IMG/VR virus record: IMGVR_UViG_3300012944_000024
Coordinates: 34,408 to 98,407 of that record
From: a virus
Length of the DNA stretch: 64,000 nucleotides
Strand: one strand, 5' to 3'
A program made the translations under genes and the position numbers. Positions 31,632 through 39,498 of this stretch are shown one piece after another. How positions within the stretch are numbered: position 1 is the first letter of the stretch; each line of letters starts with the position of its first letter. The notes beneath the pieces are model-generated. The model ran no database searches, was not told the DNA's origin, and was given only the letters and a program-made list of their open reading frames with translations.

Positions 31632-34240
31632 CAGTTGATCACGATCTCGCCCCACACCGTCGCGTCGGTGGCGGCCCCGATCGAGCCCCCCACGTTCGGA
31701 ACGAGCGCGGAGACGCACCCGGGGGTGGTCGAGTTGTTGAAGCTCACGATGCTGGTCGACGTGTTGAACACCGTGTCAGACGACTCGGTGAGGATGGTGG
31801 GGATGGCCACCGTGGAGACCACCCCGCCGACGTTCTTCACCGTCGTGATCGTCTCCTCGTAATACGTGTCGCCCACGTTGGCCGATCCCGCCGCGGTCAC
31901 GACGCGCGCGAGAAAGTGGCAGTGCACCTCCGCGTTCGACCCCGTGGGGAGCGTGAAGCGCGAGACCGCGGTGAGGGACCCGAAGCTGCCGCTCATCCTC
32001 CCGTACTGGGCGAACTGGTCCTCGTTGGCGACCTGCGTGTTGCGCGCCCCGCTGCCGGTGCGCACGACCGTGTAGGCACTGTTGGTGCCCGAGTGCCCGG
32101 TGACCAGGCTCGGGAAGACGGTGATGTTCGTCGTGCTGTCGCCGGAGTAGAGGCTCAGGCTCCCGCCGTTCGCGGCGGTGGTCCCGAGCCCGGGGAGGAT
32201 CAGCAGGTTGCCCCCCGTCACGTGGGTGGTGGCGCTCCCGAACGCGTCCGCTCCCTTGAGCGTGAGGGTCCCGGTCGTCGAGTCGCTCGTCGCCGCGTCG
32301 ATCCCGAAGATGTGGGAGTTGGTGTCGGGCTGGAAGGTGATCTTCTGGCTCGTCGAGAGCAGCCCGGTCGGCAGGAGAAAGAGCTGGCGCGCCCCGTCGC
32401 CCGTCTCGAGCTCCACCGTCCCGGTCGTCCCCGCGCCCGTCGCCGCGCCGCCCGCGAGGATCACGCCGCCGCCGTTGGTGGTGCCGGTGCCGCCCTGCTG
32501 GGCCTGCACCACGATGTTCGCGCCGCTCACCCCCGCGCCCGCTCGGTCCTCGGTGATCGTCGGGCTCGTGACGGTGGAGGCCCAGTCGAGCTCCCCCGCC
32601 TTGATCGCCACCACGCTGCCCGACCCCGTGAGGGTCGAGACCACGTTCGCGTTGATCGCCCCCACCGCGTCGCCCGCGAGGCTGGGGAGGTTGGCGACCG
32701 GCAGGGTCCCGGTCACCCACCCCGAGCCGCCCGCGAGGTTGAGGGCCGAGTAGGTGAGCGCGCTCGCGCCCGAGACGTACGGCCCGTTGCCAGTAACGAG
32801 CGAGCCCGCCGCCGGGACGCTCGCGCCGTTGATCTTCGTGTTGGTGACCGTCCCCGCCCCATTGACGCTCGCGTCGCCCGTGAAGCTGTTCCAGAGCGCG
32901 ACCCCCCCGTTGCTCTGCAGCACCTGCCCATTCGCGCCCGCCGTCAACCGCGCGAGGGCGAGCGAGCCCGTCGCGCTCGCGAGAGGGGCGGCGACCGTCA
33001 CGCTCGACGCGGCGGTGATGAGCCCCTTGCCGTTGACCGAGAAGACCGGAATGGTCGACGAGGTCCCGAACGAGCCGGTCGTGGCGTTCACGGTCGCGAG
33101 CGTCAGGGCCCCCGTCGCCCCGAGCGTCGCGTCCCCCGAGACCGTCTCGGCCGCTGGATCCGCGGCCGTCTGGCCGACGAGGATCTGCGTGTTGCCGAGC
33201 ACCACGCCCGCCACGTTGCTCGTCCCCTCGCCGATCACGACCCCGTGGGCGGTGAGGGTGGTGAGGCCGGTCCCGCCCTTGGCGGGCGTCAGGACGCCCG
33301 TCGCCGATCCGAGCGCCGCGGCGACCGTGTTGGTGGTGACGGCGGTGATGAGACCCTTGGCGTTGACCGTGAAGGACGGGATGAGGGTCGCGGATCCGAA
33401 CGTCCCGACGTTGCCGTTCACCGTCGCAAGCGTCAGGGGCAGGGAGCTACCCGATAGCGCCCCGATCGTCGCGTCCCCGTTCACCCCGACCGCGGCCGCG
33501 TTGAGCGAGCCTGTGGCCGAGTACCAGAGGCCCGTCCCGGTCACGCTGGTCCCCGAGACCGCCGCGGTAGTGACGGCGGTGACCAAGCCCTTGGCGTTGA
33601 CCGTGACGACCGGGATGGTGGTGGTGTTGCCGAACGTCCCCGTCGTCGCGTTGACCGTCGCGAGCGTCAAGGGGAGGTTCGAGCCGCTGAGCGCCCCCAG
33701 CGTCCCATCCCCCGAGAGCGAGACCGCCGCGCCATTGAGGGTCCCGCCGGCCGAGTACCAGATCCCGGTCCCGGTCACGCTGCTCCCCCCGCCCCCGCCG
33801 CACGTCCCCCACGAGTAGATCCCGCCGGTCGCGGTGAGGCACCCATTGGTGGTGGCGACCCCGGTGAGGGTGGGGATCGTGATCGCTGCGAGCCCCGCGT
33901 CGACGTAGCCCTTGATCGCGAAGTCGTTCGCCCCGACCGGCGCGAGCCCGCGCACGTTCACGAACGCGGAGAGCGCGGCGTTGCGAGCCTCGATCACGCC
34001 CGCGTTGTTCGAGAGCTGCGGGCCCGTGGGGGCCGCGAGCTGCCACGTCGCCGAGGTCGTCCCGTTGCTCGAGGTGAAGCTAGGCGCCGCCGCGATCCCC
34101 CAGTGCGAGAGGAGCGAACCGTTGGTGCTGACGAACCGCGGCGCGCCAGACACCTCGCCCCACGTGACCGTCTGGGCGAAGAGCTGCGCGGACCAGCAGA
34201 GGACCAGCAGCGTGGAGAGCAGGGCGACGAGCTTCTTCAT
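31631..34240 (-). CDS. Exported phage-tail-repeat fibre protein
   Basis: An 869-residue protein. Residues 1-23 (MKKLVALLSTLLVLCWSAQL, ending FAQ) form a Sec signal peptide, unusual for a virion fibre. Three long repeats of the form 'LTLATVN-TGTFG-ST-IP-TVNAKGLVTAV' (residues about 180-420) are typical of tail fibres, and the C-terminus (700-869) is a beta-rich tip domain. A 'NLAGG-G-VTGTLP' motif is shared with the lipoprotein fibre at 41972. It is followed by the portal-region genes. Either fibres are assembled outside the cytoplasm or this is a surface protein built from fibre modules. Confidence 0.7.
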   Translation of the reverse strand: MKKLVALLSTLLVLCWSAQLFAQTVTWGEVSGAPRFVSTNGSLLSHWGIAAAPSFTSSNGTTSATWQLAAPTGPQLSNNAGVIEARNAALSAFVNVRGLAPVGANDFAIKGYVDAGLAAITIPTLTGVATTNGCLTATGGIYSWGTCGGGGGSSVTGTGIWYSAGGTLNGAAVSLSGDGTLGALSGSNLPLTLATVNATTGTFGNTTTIPVVTVNAKGLVTAVTTAAVSGTSVTGTGLWYSATGSLNAAAVGVNGDATIGALSGSSLPLTLATVNGNVGTFGSATLIPSFTVNAKGLITAVTTNTVAAALGSATGVLTPAKGGTGLTTLTAHGVVIGEGTSNVAGVVLGNTQILVGQTAADPAAETVSGDATLGATGALTLATVNATTGSFGTSSTIPVFSVNGKGLITAASSVTVAAPLASATGSLALARLTAGANGQVLQSNGGVALWNSFTGDASVNGAGTVTNTKINGASVPAAGSLVTGNGPYVSGASALTYSALNLAGGSGWVTGTLPVANLPSLAGDAVGAINANVVSTLTGSGSVVAIKAGELDWASTVTSPTITEDRAGAGVSGANIVVQAQQGGTGTTNGGGVILAGGAATGAGTTGTVELETGDGARQLFLLPTGLLSTSQKITFQPDTNSHIFGIDAATSDSTTGTLTLKGADAFGSATTHVTGGNLLILPGLGTTAANGGSLSLYSGDSTTNITVFPSLVTGHSGTNSAYTVVRTGSGARNTQVANEDQFAQYGRMSGSFGSLTAVSRFTLPTGSNAEVHCHFLARVVTAAGSANVGDTYYEETITTVKNVGGVVSTVAIPTILTESSDTVFNTSTSIVSFNNSTTPGCVSALVPNVGGSIGAATDATVWGEIVIN

Positions 34241-34638
34241 GGGACAGGCACCGCGTAGATGGCGAGGATCTTGAGCGACCCCGACGTCGCCCCGGCGACG
34301 GTCGCGAGGAAGAACGACCAGACGACCGACGTGTCGTTGCCGCCGCCGGCCACCAGGGCGAGCGTGTCGAGGTAGTCGAGCCACGCCTCCATCAGCACCG
34401 CCCAGGTGCTGCTGCCGCCCGATTGCTTCACGCCCGGCGAGATGGTGCTGCTGGGCGGATCGTCGATGACGGCGAACGTGACGGTCGAGGCCGAGGTGAT
34501 GATCCCCTTGCCGTTGACGGAGAAGACGGGGATGGTCGACGTCGTGCCAAACGTGACGGGTGCGGCCTGCGCGAGCAGCTGCGCCGGCCAGCAGAGGACC
34601 AGTAGGGCGGTGGTGAGCGCGAGCAGGTTCTTCTTCAT
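34237..34638 (-). CDS. Chimeric exported mini-fibre protein
   Basis: A 133-residue protein. It opens with MKKNLLALTTALLVLCWPAQ, almost the same signal peptide as the next gene. Residues 28-50 ('FGTTSTIPVFSVNGKGIITS') are one tail-fibre repeat. Residues about 55-133 ('VIDDPPSS', 'TWAVLMEAWLDYLD', 'IYAVPVP') match the upstream 264-residue gene in shortened form. It is therefore a fusion of parts of its two neighbours. It overlaps both by ATGA. A 27-base identical repeat (34232-34258 and 34630-34656) spans both start regions. Confidence 0.75.
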   Translation of the reverse strand: MKKNLLALTTALLVLCWPAQLLAQAAPVTFGTTSTIPVFSVNGKGIITSASTVTFAVIDDPPSSTISPGVKQSGGSSTWAVLMEAWLDYLDTLALVAGGGNDTSVVWSFFLATVAGATSGSLKILAIYAVPVP

Positions 34639-35429
34639 GGGACAGGCACCGCGTAGGAGATGAGCACCGTGAGCGAGCCCAAGGTCGCGCCCACCACGGT
34701 CGCGCGGACGGGCGCGTTGACCAGGGCGACGAAGTCGTCGGGGTCGAGATCGTAGACCGTACCGGCCGCGCACGAGACCACGTCGATCGCGGGGGGCGGG
34801 CCCGCGCCGGTCGCCGGGAGCAGGATGGGACCACTAGCCTGGTCAAGCTTGAGCGTCCCCGCATCGAACGGGGTATCGACGCGCACCTTGCCGCCCTTGA
34901 AGACCGCCCCCGCCGGCACGCTCGACGCGCTCGACGTGGTCGTGTGCGAGACGACGAACTTGATCGTCGTGTCCGTCCCCCCCCCTCCCCCGCCACCCGT
35001 GAGCGAGTCGAGGTAGTTGAGCCACGCCTCCATGATGACCGCCCAGCCGCGGCGCTGGCCGAGGAAGGTGAGGGCCGCGGCCACGGCGGTGAAGGCGGGG
35101 ATGATCCGTCCGCTCGCGCGATTCACCCCGAAGCAGAGCGAGTGGGTCGCGGTCTGCTCGCCCGACACGTCGAAGACGTCGAGACGGATCTCGACCATGT
35201 CGGTCGTGTCGGGCACCCACGTCCACGTCGGGGTCGCGCCGCTCTGCACCACCCCCGGGCCGAGCGCACTCGAAGGCGGCGCGTCGATGACCGTGAAGAC
35301 CCACTTCGCGACGTTCGCGTCGTCGTCGTTGGAGACGACCACGGGCGTCCCGGTGACCCCGTAGAGGGCCTGGCCGGGCACGCCGACGTTGGCCCCTTGG
35401 ACGAACTGGATGAGCGCTGCGACCGTCAC
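34635..35429 (-). CDS. Beta-rich fibre-module protein
   Basis: A 264-residue protein from GTG 35429. It has no signal peptide. Segments 'VIDAPPSSALGPGVVQSG', 'GWAVIMEAWLNYLDSLTGGG' and 'LISYAVPVP' recur in the chimeric gene that follows. The middle has an Ig-like pattern ('WVPDTTDMVEIRLDVFDVSG'). It appears to be a fibre or fibre-chaperone module. No catalytic motif is visible. Confidence 0.6.
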   Translation of the reverse strand: MTVAALIQFVQGANVGVPGQALYGVTGTPVVVSNDDDANVAKWVFTVIDAPPSSALGPGVVQSGATPTWTWVPDTTDMVEIRLDVFDVSGEQTATHSLCFGVNRASGRIIPAFTAVAAALTFLGQRRGWAVIMEAWLNYLDSLTGGGGGGGTDTTIKFVVSHTTTSSASSVPAGAVFKGGKVRVDTPFDAGTLKLDQASGPILLPATGAGPPPAIDVVSCAAGTVYDLDPDDFVALVNAPVRATVVGATLGSLTVLISYAVPVP

Positions 35430-35444
35430 CGCGGGCCGCCCCGC

Positions 35445-35927
35445 TCAGGTCCCGACCGTCGTGAGGTCGGGGCCCATCCCGATGTTGTACGTCCCAGCGA
35501 CCGCAGCGCCCGGATCGGTCATCACCAGCATCACGTCGATCGAGTCGCTCGCCGCGCCCGGCGGGTTGGACGCGTTGCCCAGGACGTTCGCCGCGTTGCT
35601 CACCGGCTCGATGAGCGCGGCGATGTCGAAGAAGGCGAGCTGGTTGGGTTTGATGGAGAGGGCAGTGTCGTTGACCTTGAACCAGTGCTTCAGCCGTTTC
35701 TCCCAGACGTAGAGATCGCCGTTGAGCGCGACCGGCGAGCCTGCCGTGGTGGTCCACCCGACCACGATCCGCTGCACCGGCCACCCGACGATGTCGCGGA
35801 TCTTGCACGACATCACGTTGTCCGCGGTGGCGCTGGGGGCGGTCGTGGTGGGGACGGCGTCGCCCCCCAGCACGGGGGGCGGGGCGGAGCCGCCCTTCTG
35901 ACGAGAGAACGTCTTGTGGAAGCGCAC
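35445..35927 (-). CDS. Virion-associated protein, unrecognised
   Basis: A 160-residue protein from GTG 35927. After a basic, low-complexity N-terminus it has beta strands ('DIVGWPVQRIVVGWTTTAGS', 'GDLYVWEKRLKHWFKVND') and no signal peptide. It precedes the fibre modules and probably belongs with them. Its stop is 15 bases from the next start. Confidence 0.55.
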   Translation of the reverse strand: MRFHKTFSRQKGGSAPPPVLGGDAVPTTTAPSATADNVMSCKIRDIVGWPVQRIVVGWTTTAGSPVALNGDLYVWEKRLKHWFKVNDTALSIKPNQLAFFDIAALIEPVSNAANVLGNASNPPGAASDSIDVMLVMTDPGAAVAGTYNIGMGPDLTTVGT

Positions 35928-35971
35928 GCGCCCACGCTACGCGGGCGTGGCGAGCACGCGCACCCTTCTCG

Positions 35972-36544
35972 CTACCCGCTCTGGCTCACCGCGCACCAGG
36001 CGACCCGAAGCCCCGCGGCGGCGCCGTAGAGGGCGCACGAGAAGAACCCCTCGCCCGGCACGTTCAGGTGGCCGCCCGCGTAGACCGTCCAGCCGCCCTC
36101 CTCATCCATCGGGCCGAGCTGGGCGACGTCGACGCGGGTGTCCTCGGCCGGGGCGAAGCCGCCCGAGTGCGCGCCCGGCTGGCCCGACTCGGCGGCGATC
36201 TGGATCGCGCCCGAGAGCTTGCCGCCCGAGAGCAGGAAGGGGAGCACCTCGATATCGGGGACGAGGCGCACCGCCACGTTGAGCCGACCGGAGCCGGGAA
36301 CGTACGAGGGGGAGGCGAAGAGGATGATCGGGCAGTGCATCTTCGGCAGCGACGCGGAGAGCGGCCACCCCGACCCCCACGCGCGCCGGTAGTAGCCGCC
36401 CACCGCGCTTCGATGCAGGTGCTCGGGTTCGATCGGCAGCGTGATCGCCTTGCGCGCGCGGATCAAGTGCGCGACCTCGGGCTCGATCAACGCCCCCTCC
36501 CAGTACTCGTCCTTCGGGTCGTAGATGACGACGTGTTTGCTCAT
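35972..36544 (-). CDS. Virion or baseplate accessory protein, unrecognised
   Basis: A 190-residue protein starting MSKHVVIYDPKDEYWEGALI, coupled by ATGA to the transglycosylase gene. The sequence alternates strands and Gly/Pro turns, with 'YVPGSGRLNVAVRLVPDIEV' and 'GHLNVPGEGFFSCALYGAAA'. No signal peptide or known motif. It could be a fibre-binding or receptor-binding factor. Confidence 0.55.
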   Translation of the reverse strand: MSKHVVIYDPKDEYWEGALIEPEVAHLIRARKAITLPIEPEHLHRSAVGGYYRRAWGSGWPLSASLPKMHCPIILFASPSYVPGSGRLNVAVRLVPDIEVLPFLLSGGKLSGAIQIAAESGQPGAHSGGFAPAEDTRVDVAQLGPMDEEGGWTVYAGGHLNVPGEGFFSCALYGAAAGLRVAWCAVSQSG

Positions 36545-37344
36545 CGGGTCGTTTCCTCCGCCGCCAGCATGCCGGGGAATGGGTGGGCGCGGTAGTAGGC
36601 GAGGGCGCGGTCCTCGCGCGCACGCGCCGCCGAGGCCGGCCCGCTCCACTCGCCGGTGTAGTTTCGCAGGCTGCCGGTCTGACGGATCGAGGCGCGCGCC
36701 ATGTGCAGCGCGACCGCCGCGGCGATGAAGTCGTCCTCCTGCACCCACCCGTCGGTGTAGGCGATCTCGTCGTCGCGCATCCCAACGAAGGGAGCGCGGA
36801 TGTTGACCTCCCGCCACTCGCGACCCGGCTCCCATCCGAGCACCACCCCCGTGCCGAGATGCATCTGCCAGAGCGTCGAGGCGCGCCCGCTGTCGCACGA
36901 GCCGAACCGGAGCAGCCTCTTGCCCTCCAGGCTCGACCGCCACGCCTTGTCGGTGCAGTGGGCGACGTAGCCGCGGAAGCGCGACTCGTGGAAGGCGAGG
37001 CTCATCACCAGCAGGCCCGCGCGCGCCTTGGTGGGATCGTCCGCGTAGGGCGAGGGCTCGTCGTTGCGGTAGGCGGAGCCGTCCGGCTTGGGGACGGGGA
37101 AGCCGGTCGTGAGCAGCTCGGCCACGTCCCCGGCGACGACGCGCACGCGGTCCGCCACCGCCCCCTCCCCCTCCCCCTCCTGCGCCTCGAAGGCTGCGCA
37201 GCGGGCCCGCTCGGCGCCGCAATCGGGCAGCGCGAGCCAGGTGAGCCCAGCCCTCTCGAGGTAGTCGGCAAGCGGCTGGGAACCCGGGTTCCCAGAAGCG
37301 CCCGAGAGCAGCGCGGCGACGACGAATCCGAACGGCAGCCACAT
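36541..37344 (-). CDS. Exported lytic transglycosylase-like protein
   Basis: A 267-residue protein with a signal peptide (MWLPFGFVVAALLSGAS). Residues 113-128 ('VMSLAFHESRFRGYVA') carry a candidate catalytic Glu at 120, and residues 156-162 (STLWQMH) resemble the 'G-WQ' motif of SLT-fold lytic transglycosylases, which cut peptidoglycan. Cysteines at 42, 49, 130 and 150 could form periplasmic disulphides. The ribosome-binding site is a full 13-base match to the 16S tail. The dispersed palindrome follows the signal peptide and is read as GNPGSQ. It probably acts in lysis. Confidence 0.7.
   Translation of the reverse strand: MWLPFGFVVAALLSGASGNPGSQPLADYLERAGLTWLALPDCGAERARCAAFEAQEGEGEGAVADRVRVVAGDVAELLTTGFPVPKPDGSAYRNDEPSPYADDPTKARAGLLVMSLAFHESRFRGYVAHCTDKAWRSSLEGKRLLRFGSCDSGRASTLWQMHLGTGVVLGWEPGREWREVNIRAPFVGMRDDEIAYTDGWVQEDDFIAAAVALHMARASIRQTGSLRNYTGEWSGPASAARAREDRALAYYRAHPFPGMLAAEETTR
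37276..37295. repeat. Dispersed palindrome, copy 7
   Basis: A perfect 20-base copy within the transglycosylase gene, just after the signal-peptide region, so it is not at a gene end. Confidence 0.9.
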
Positions 37345-37357
37345 GGATCACCTCCTT
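37345..37357 (-). promoter_or_regulatory. Full-length Shine-Dalgarno site of the transglycosylase gene
   Basis: The coding strand reads AAGGAGGTGATCC immediately before ATG 37344. This is the complete 13-base complement of the bacterial 16S rRNA 3' tail, with the GGAGG core six bases from the start. It predicts very efficient initiation. Confidence 0.85.
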
Positions 37358-37383
37358 GGCCCGCGATGGCGGGGGGCTCGAGG

Positions 37384-38103
37384 TTATGCCGCGGCGGCGA
37401 GCGAGGCGACGTAGGGGAGCGAGCCGAGCGCGTCGGCCCGCATGGTGGCGGTGTCGAATCCGACCCCGGCGATCACGACGTTGTACCTCGTCTGCAGGTA
37501 CGAGGTCCCGCGGGTCGCGACGCGCCGGTCGCCGAGGTCGCTCGCGTAGCAATCGAAACCCGGCAGGTCGTAGAGGTCGAGCGCGTGGAGCGGGACCTGA
37601 AAGCCCACGTACAGCATCGCCCGCCACCCCGCCGCCCTCACCGTCGCCTGCCAGTCGATCGCGAACTTCGTCGCCGCCTGCGGGGTGTCGTCGATGTTCT
37701 CGAAGTCGAGGACGATGTGAGAGCCCTGCGGGTAGCCCACCATGAGCGCGTGGTCCACCGCGGCCTCGGCGTCCTCGACCCCCGAGTGGTGCGAGGGGCG
37801 CCACCCCGTGAATCCCGGCTCGGGCGAACGGACGTGCTGGAAAAGCAGGCACTGCCCGACGAGGTCGCAGATCCGCGCAAGCTCCTCGGCCCCGATGTCG
37901 CCCGCGCTGCGGTTGCGAGGCAATGGGACGTACCGCCCGACCCCGACCTTGCCCTCCGCGCGCAGCGCCGAGAGCACCGCGGCCGAGCAGCCCTGGTTGG
38001 TGTCGATCCATTCGCCGGGCGTGGCGAGCCGCGCCTCAAGCGTCACGATGCGCCTGCGCTTCGCGGTCGGGGTCTCGGGGCGCGTGATGTCGTCATCTCC
38101 CAC
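37384..38103 (-). CDS. DUF1906-type glycoside hydrolase-like endolysin
   Basis: A 239-residue protein from GTG 38103. It matches the DUF1906 (Rv2525c-like) TIM-barrel pattern: 'EWIDTNQGCSAAV' with Asp at 34, 'GVGRYVPLP', 'LFQHVRSP', 'YPQGSHIVLDFEN' with Asp133 and Glu135, and 'YVGFQVPL'. Members are found in phage endolysins and actinobacterial cell-wall proteins. It has no signal peptide, so export would need a holin. It belongs to the lysis-like cluster with the transglycosylase and the papain-like peptidase. Confidence 0.75.
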   Translation of the reverse strand: MGDDDITRPETPTAKRRRIVTLEARLATPGEWIDTNQGCSAAVLSALRAEGKVGVGRYVPLPRNRSAGDIGAEELARICDLVGQCLLFQHVRSPEPGFTGWRPSHHSGVEDAEAAVDHALMVGYPQGSHIVLDFENIDDTPQAATKFAIDWQATVRAAGWRAMLYVGFQVPLHALDLYDLPGFDCYASDLGDRRVATRGTSYLQTRYNVVIAGVGFDTATMRADALGSLPYVASLAAAA

Positions 38104-38105
38104 TC

Positions 38106-38276
38106 CTACTTCTTAGACGGATCCGCATCACTCGCCGTCCTTTCCACCCAGAGCGAGAAAGGTCTCCGCTCCGTCGGCTTCTTCGAAGCGTCCGGCTCAG
38201 CCGCGACGAACCCCTTCGCGCCCGGCCTCGCTTTGAATCGGCCCTCCCGCTTGCGGTGCTGATCTCGCCAGTCCAC
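38106..38276 (-). CDS. Small basic protein before the endolysin
   Basis: A 56-residue protein from GTG 38276, three bases after the stop of the lipoprotein gene and ending two bases before the endolysin start. It is strongly basic and hydrophilic (MDWRDQHRKREGRFKARPGA, ending 'DADPSKK'). No family is recognised. The tight fit between its neighbours is the main support. Confidence 0.55.
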   Translation of the reverse strand: MDWRDQHRKREGRFKARPGAKGFVAAEPDASKKPTERRPFSLWVERTASDADPSKK

Positions 38277-38279
38277 CGC

Positions 38280-38549
38280 TCAAGGCTGGCACGTCACGTT
38301 GCACGCCGCCAAGCCCGCGAGGTTCGCGGCGCCGAGCACGCAGGTCGGATCGGCCCGGAACTTGGTCGGCAGCGAGAAGGCTGAGGCGCAATTCGGATCG
38401 CTGCCGAGCGGGCAGCCGAGATCGCGCAGGTGCTGGCACGCCATCTGCGCGGCGGGCAGCGGGGCCGCGTCGCTCGCGTCGATCGGGACCGGCACGATCG
38501 CCGGCGGGGTGCAGCCGGCGACGAGGGCGAGCAGCAAAAGGATGCGCAT
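38280..38549 (-). CDS. Small cysteine-containing lipoprotein
   Basis: An 89-residue protein beginning MRILLLLALVAGCTPP, a short signal peptide with lipobox VAGC. The mature part has seven further cysteines after a Pro/Ala-rich spacer. The ATG overlaps the stop of the papain-like peptidase gene. It could be an outer-membrane partner in lysis (an Rz1-like spanin) or a surface shield against superinfection. The cysteine content is high for a spanin. Confidence 0.7.
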   Translation of the reverse strand: MRILLLLALVAGCTPPAIVPVPIDASDAAPLPAAQMACQHLRDLGCPLGSDPNCASAFSLPTKFRADPTCVLGAANLAGLAACNVTCQP

Positions 38550-39457
38550 CAGGAGACCTCTTGCTCGGGCAGGGGGTTGAGCAGATCGCGGTGCGCGGCG
38601 GAGAGCGAGAAGTCCGGCGCGATGGTGACGACGAGGAAGTCCGACGAGCCGAACTTGCCGCTCGCGGTGATGACGGAGTCGTCGAGCCACACGTACCCGC
38701 CGAAGCCGAACGAGACCCCCCACGACCCCGCGTTGAGCCACTGGCGCCGGCCCGCGACGGTCCGGAACCCCACGAGCGTGATGTCGTGGCCCCCGTAGCT
38801 CTTGCCGTTGGCGGGAATGGCGACGACGGGCGTCTCGGAGCTGCAGCTCTCGTACGCGTCGCCCACCGCGATCGCCATCGAGATGGCGTGGTTGGCGAGG
38901 AGGGCGGAGGCGCAGTCGTCGCTCCTCTGTTGGCCCTCGGAATCGATCTGGTACGCGCCCGTCACCTTCATCGCGATCGCGCGCGCGATCACGTCGACCG
39001 GCAGGGGGGTGTTGATCTTCCCGTCGTCGGCAGGCCAATCGCGCTCGAGCGGCACGCCGATGTCGTTGGTGAGGGCGCGCAGCGCCAAGCCCGGCACGCT
39101 GCCCTCGTCGAAGAGGACGCCCGTTCCCTCTTCCTCGCGCGCCAAGGCGTAGATCCCCTCCTCGCTCGGGTAGGGCATCGGGCCCGGGTTGGGCCGACCG
39201 TACTTCTGCACCTGCGCCTGCACGTGGCAGATGCGCGCGAGGCTCATCCCCACGCACTTGGAGGTCTGGCCCTGGTCGCGGATGCGGTCGACGTAGCCCG
39301 AGAGGTCGGCCGCCTGCGCGAGCCGCACCCGCGTGGCGCCGAAGAGGTGGCGCGTCGAGAAGACGTTCGGAGGCAGGGGGCCGACCTTGTGGCCCATCGA
39401 GTAGCCCCGGTTCGGCGTCACGAGCAGCGGGGCGGGGAGGATGATCTCAGCCGTCAT
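38549..39457 (-). CDS. Papain-like (C1A) cysteine peptidase
   Basis: A 302-residue protein. Residues 61-70 (DQGQTSKCVG) hold the oxyanion-hole Gln64 and the nucleophile Cys68. 'YGGHDITLVGF' gives His224 and 'WLNAGSWGVSFGFGGYVWL' gives Asn242, in the order and spacing of papain-family peptidases. There is no signal peptide or long propeptide. It lies between the beta-helix protein and a lipoprotein in the exported/lysis block. It could process the exported fibres, mature virion parts or attack the host. Such peptidases are rare in phages. Confidence 0.8.
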   Translation of the reverse strand: MTAEIILPAPLLVTPNRGYSMGHKVGPLPPNVFSTRHLFGATRVRLAQAADLSGYVDRIRDQGQTSKCVGMSLARICHVQAQVQKYGRPNPGPMPYPSEEGIYALAREEEGTGVLFDEGSVPGLALRALTNDIGVPLERDWPADDGKINTPLPVDVIARAIAMKVTGAYQIDSEGQQRSDDCASALLANHAISMAIAVGDAYESCSSETPVVAIPANGKSYGGHDITLVGFRTVAGRRQWLNAGSWGVSFGFGGYVWLDDSVITASGKFGSSDFLVVTIAPDFSLSAAHRDLLNPLPEQEVS

Positions 39458-39498
39458 GGTGGCGCGATCCTACGGGCGCGGGGGCGCGGCTCGCAACC

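Noticed and set aside
31631-34996. Reading the exported fibre gene as one 1121-residue protein from 34996
   Set aside because: The upstream part overlaps the chimeric gene in another phase and is Arg-rich. The signal peptide at 34240 with ATGA overlap is a far better start.
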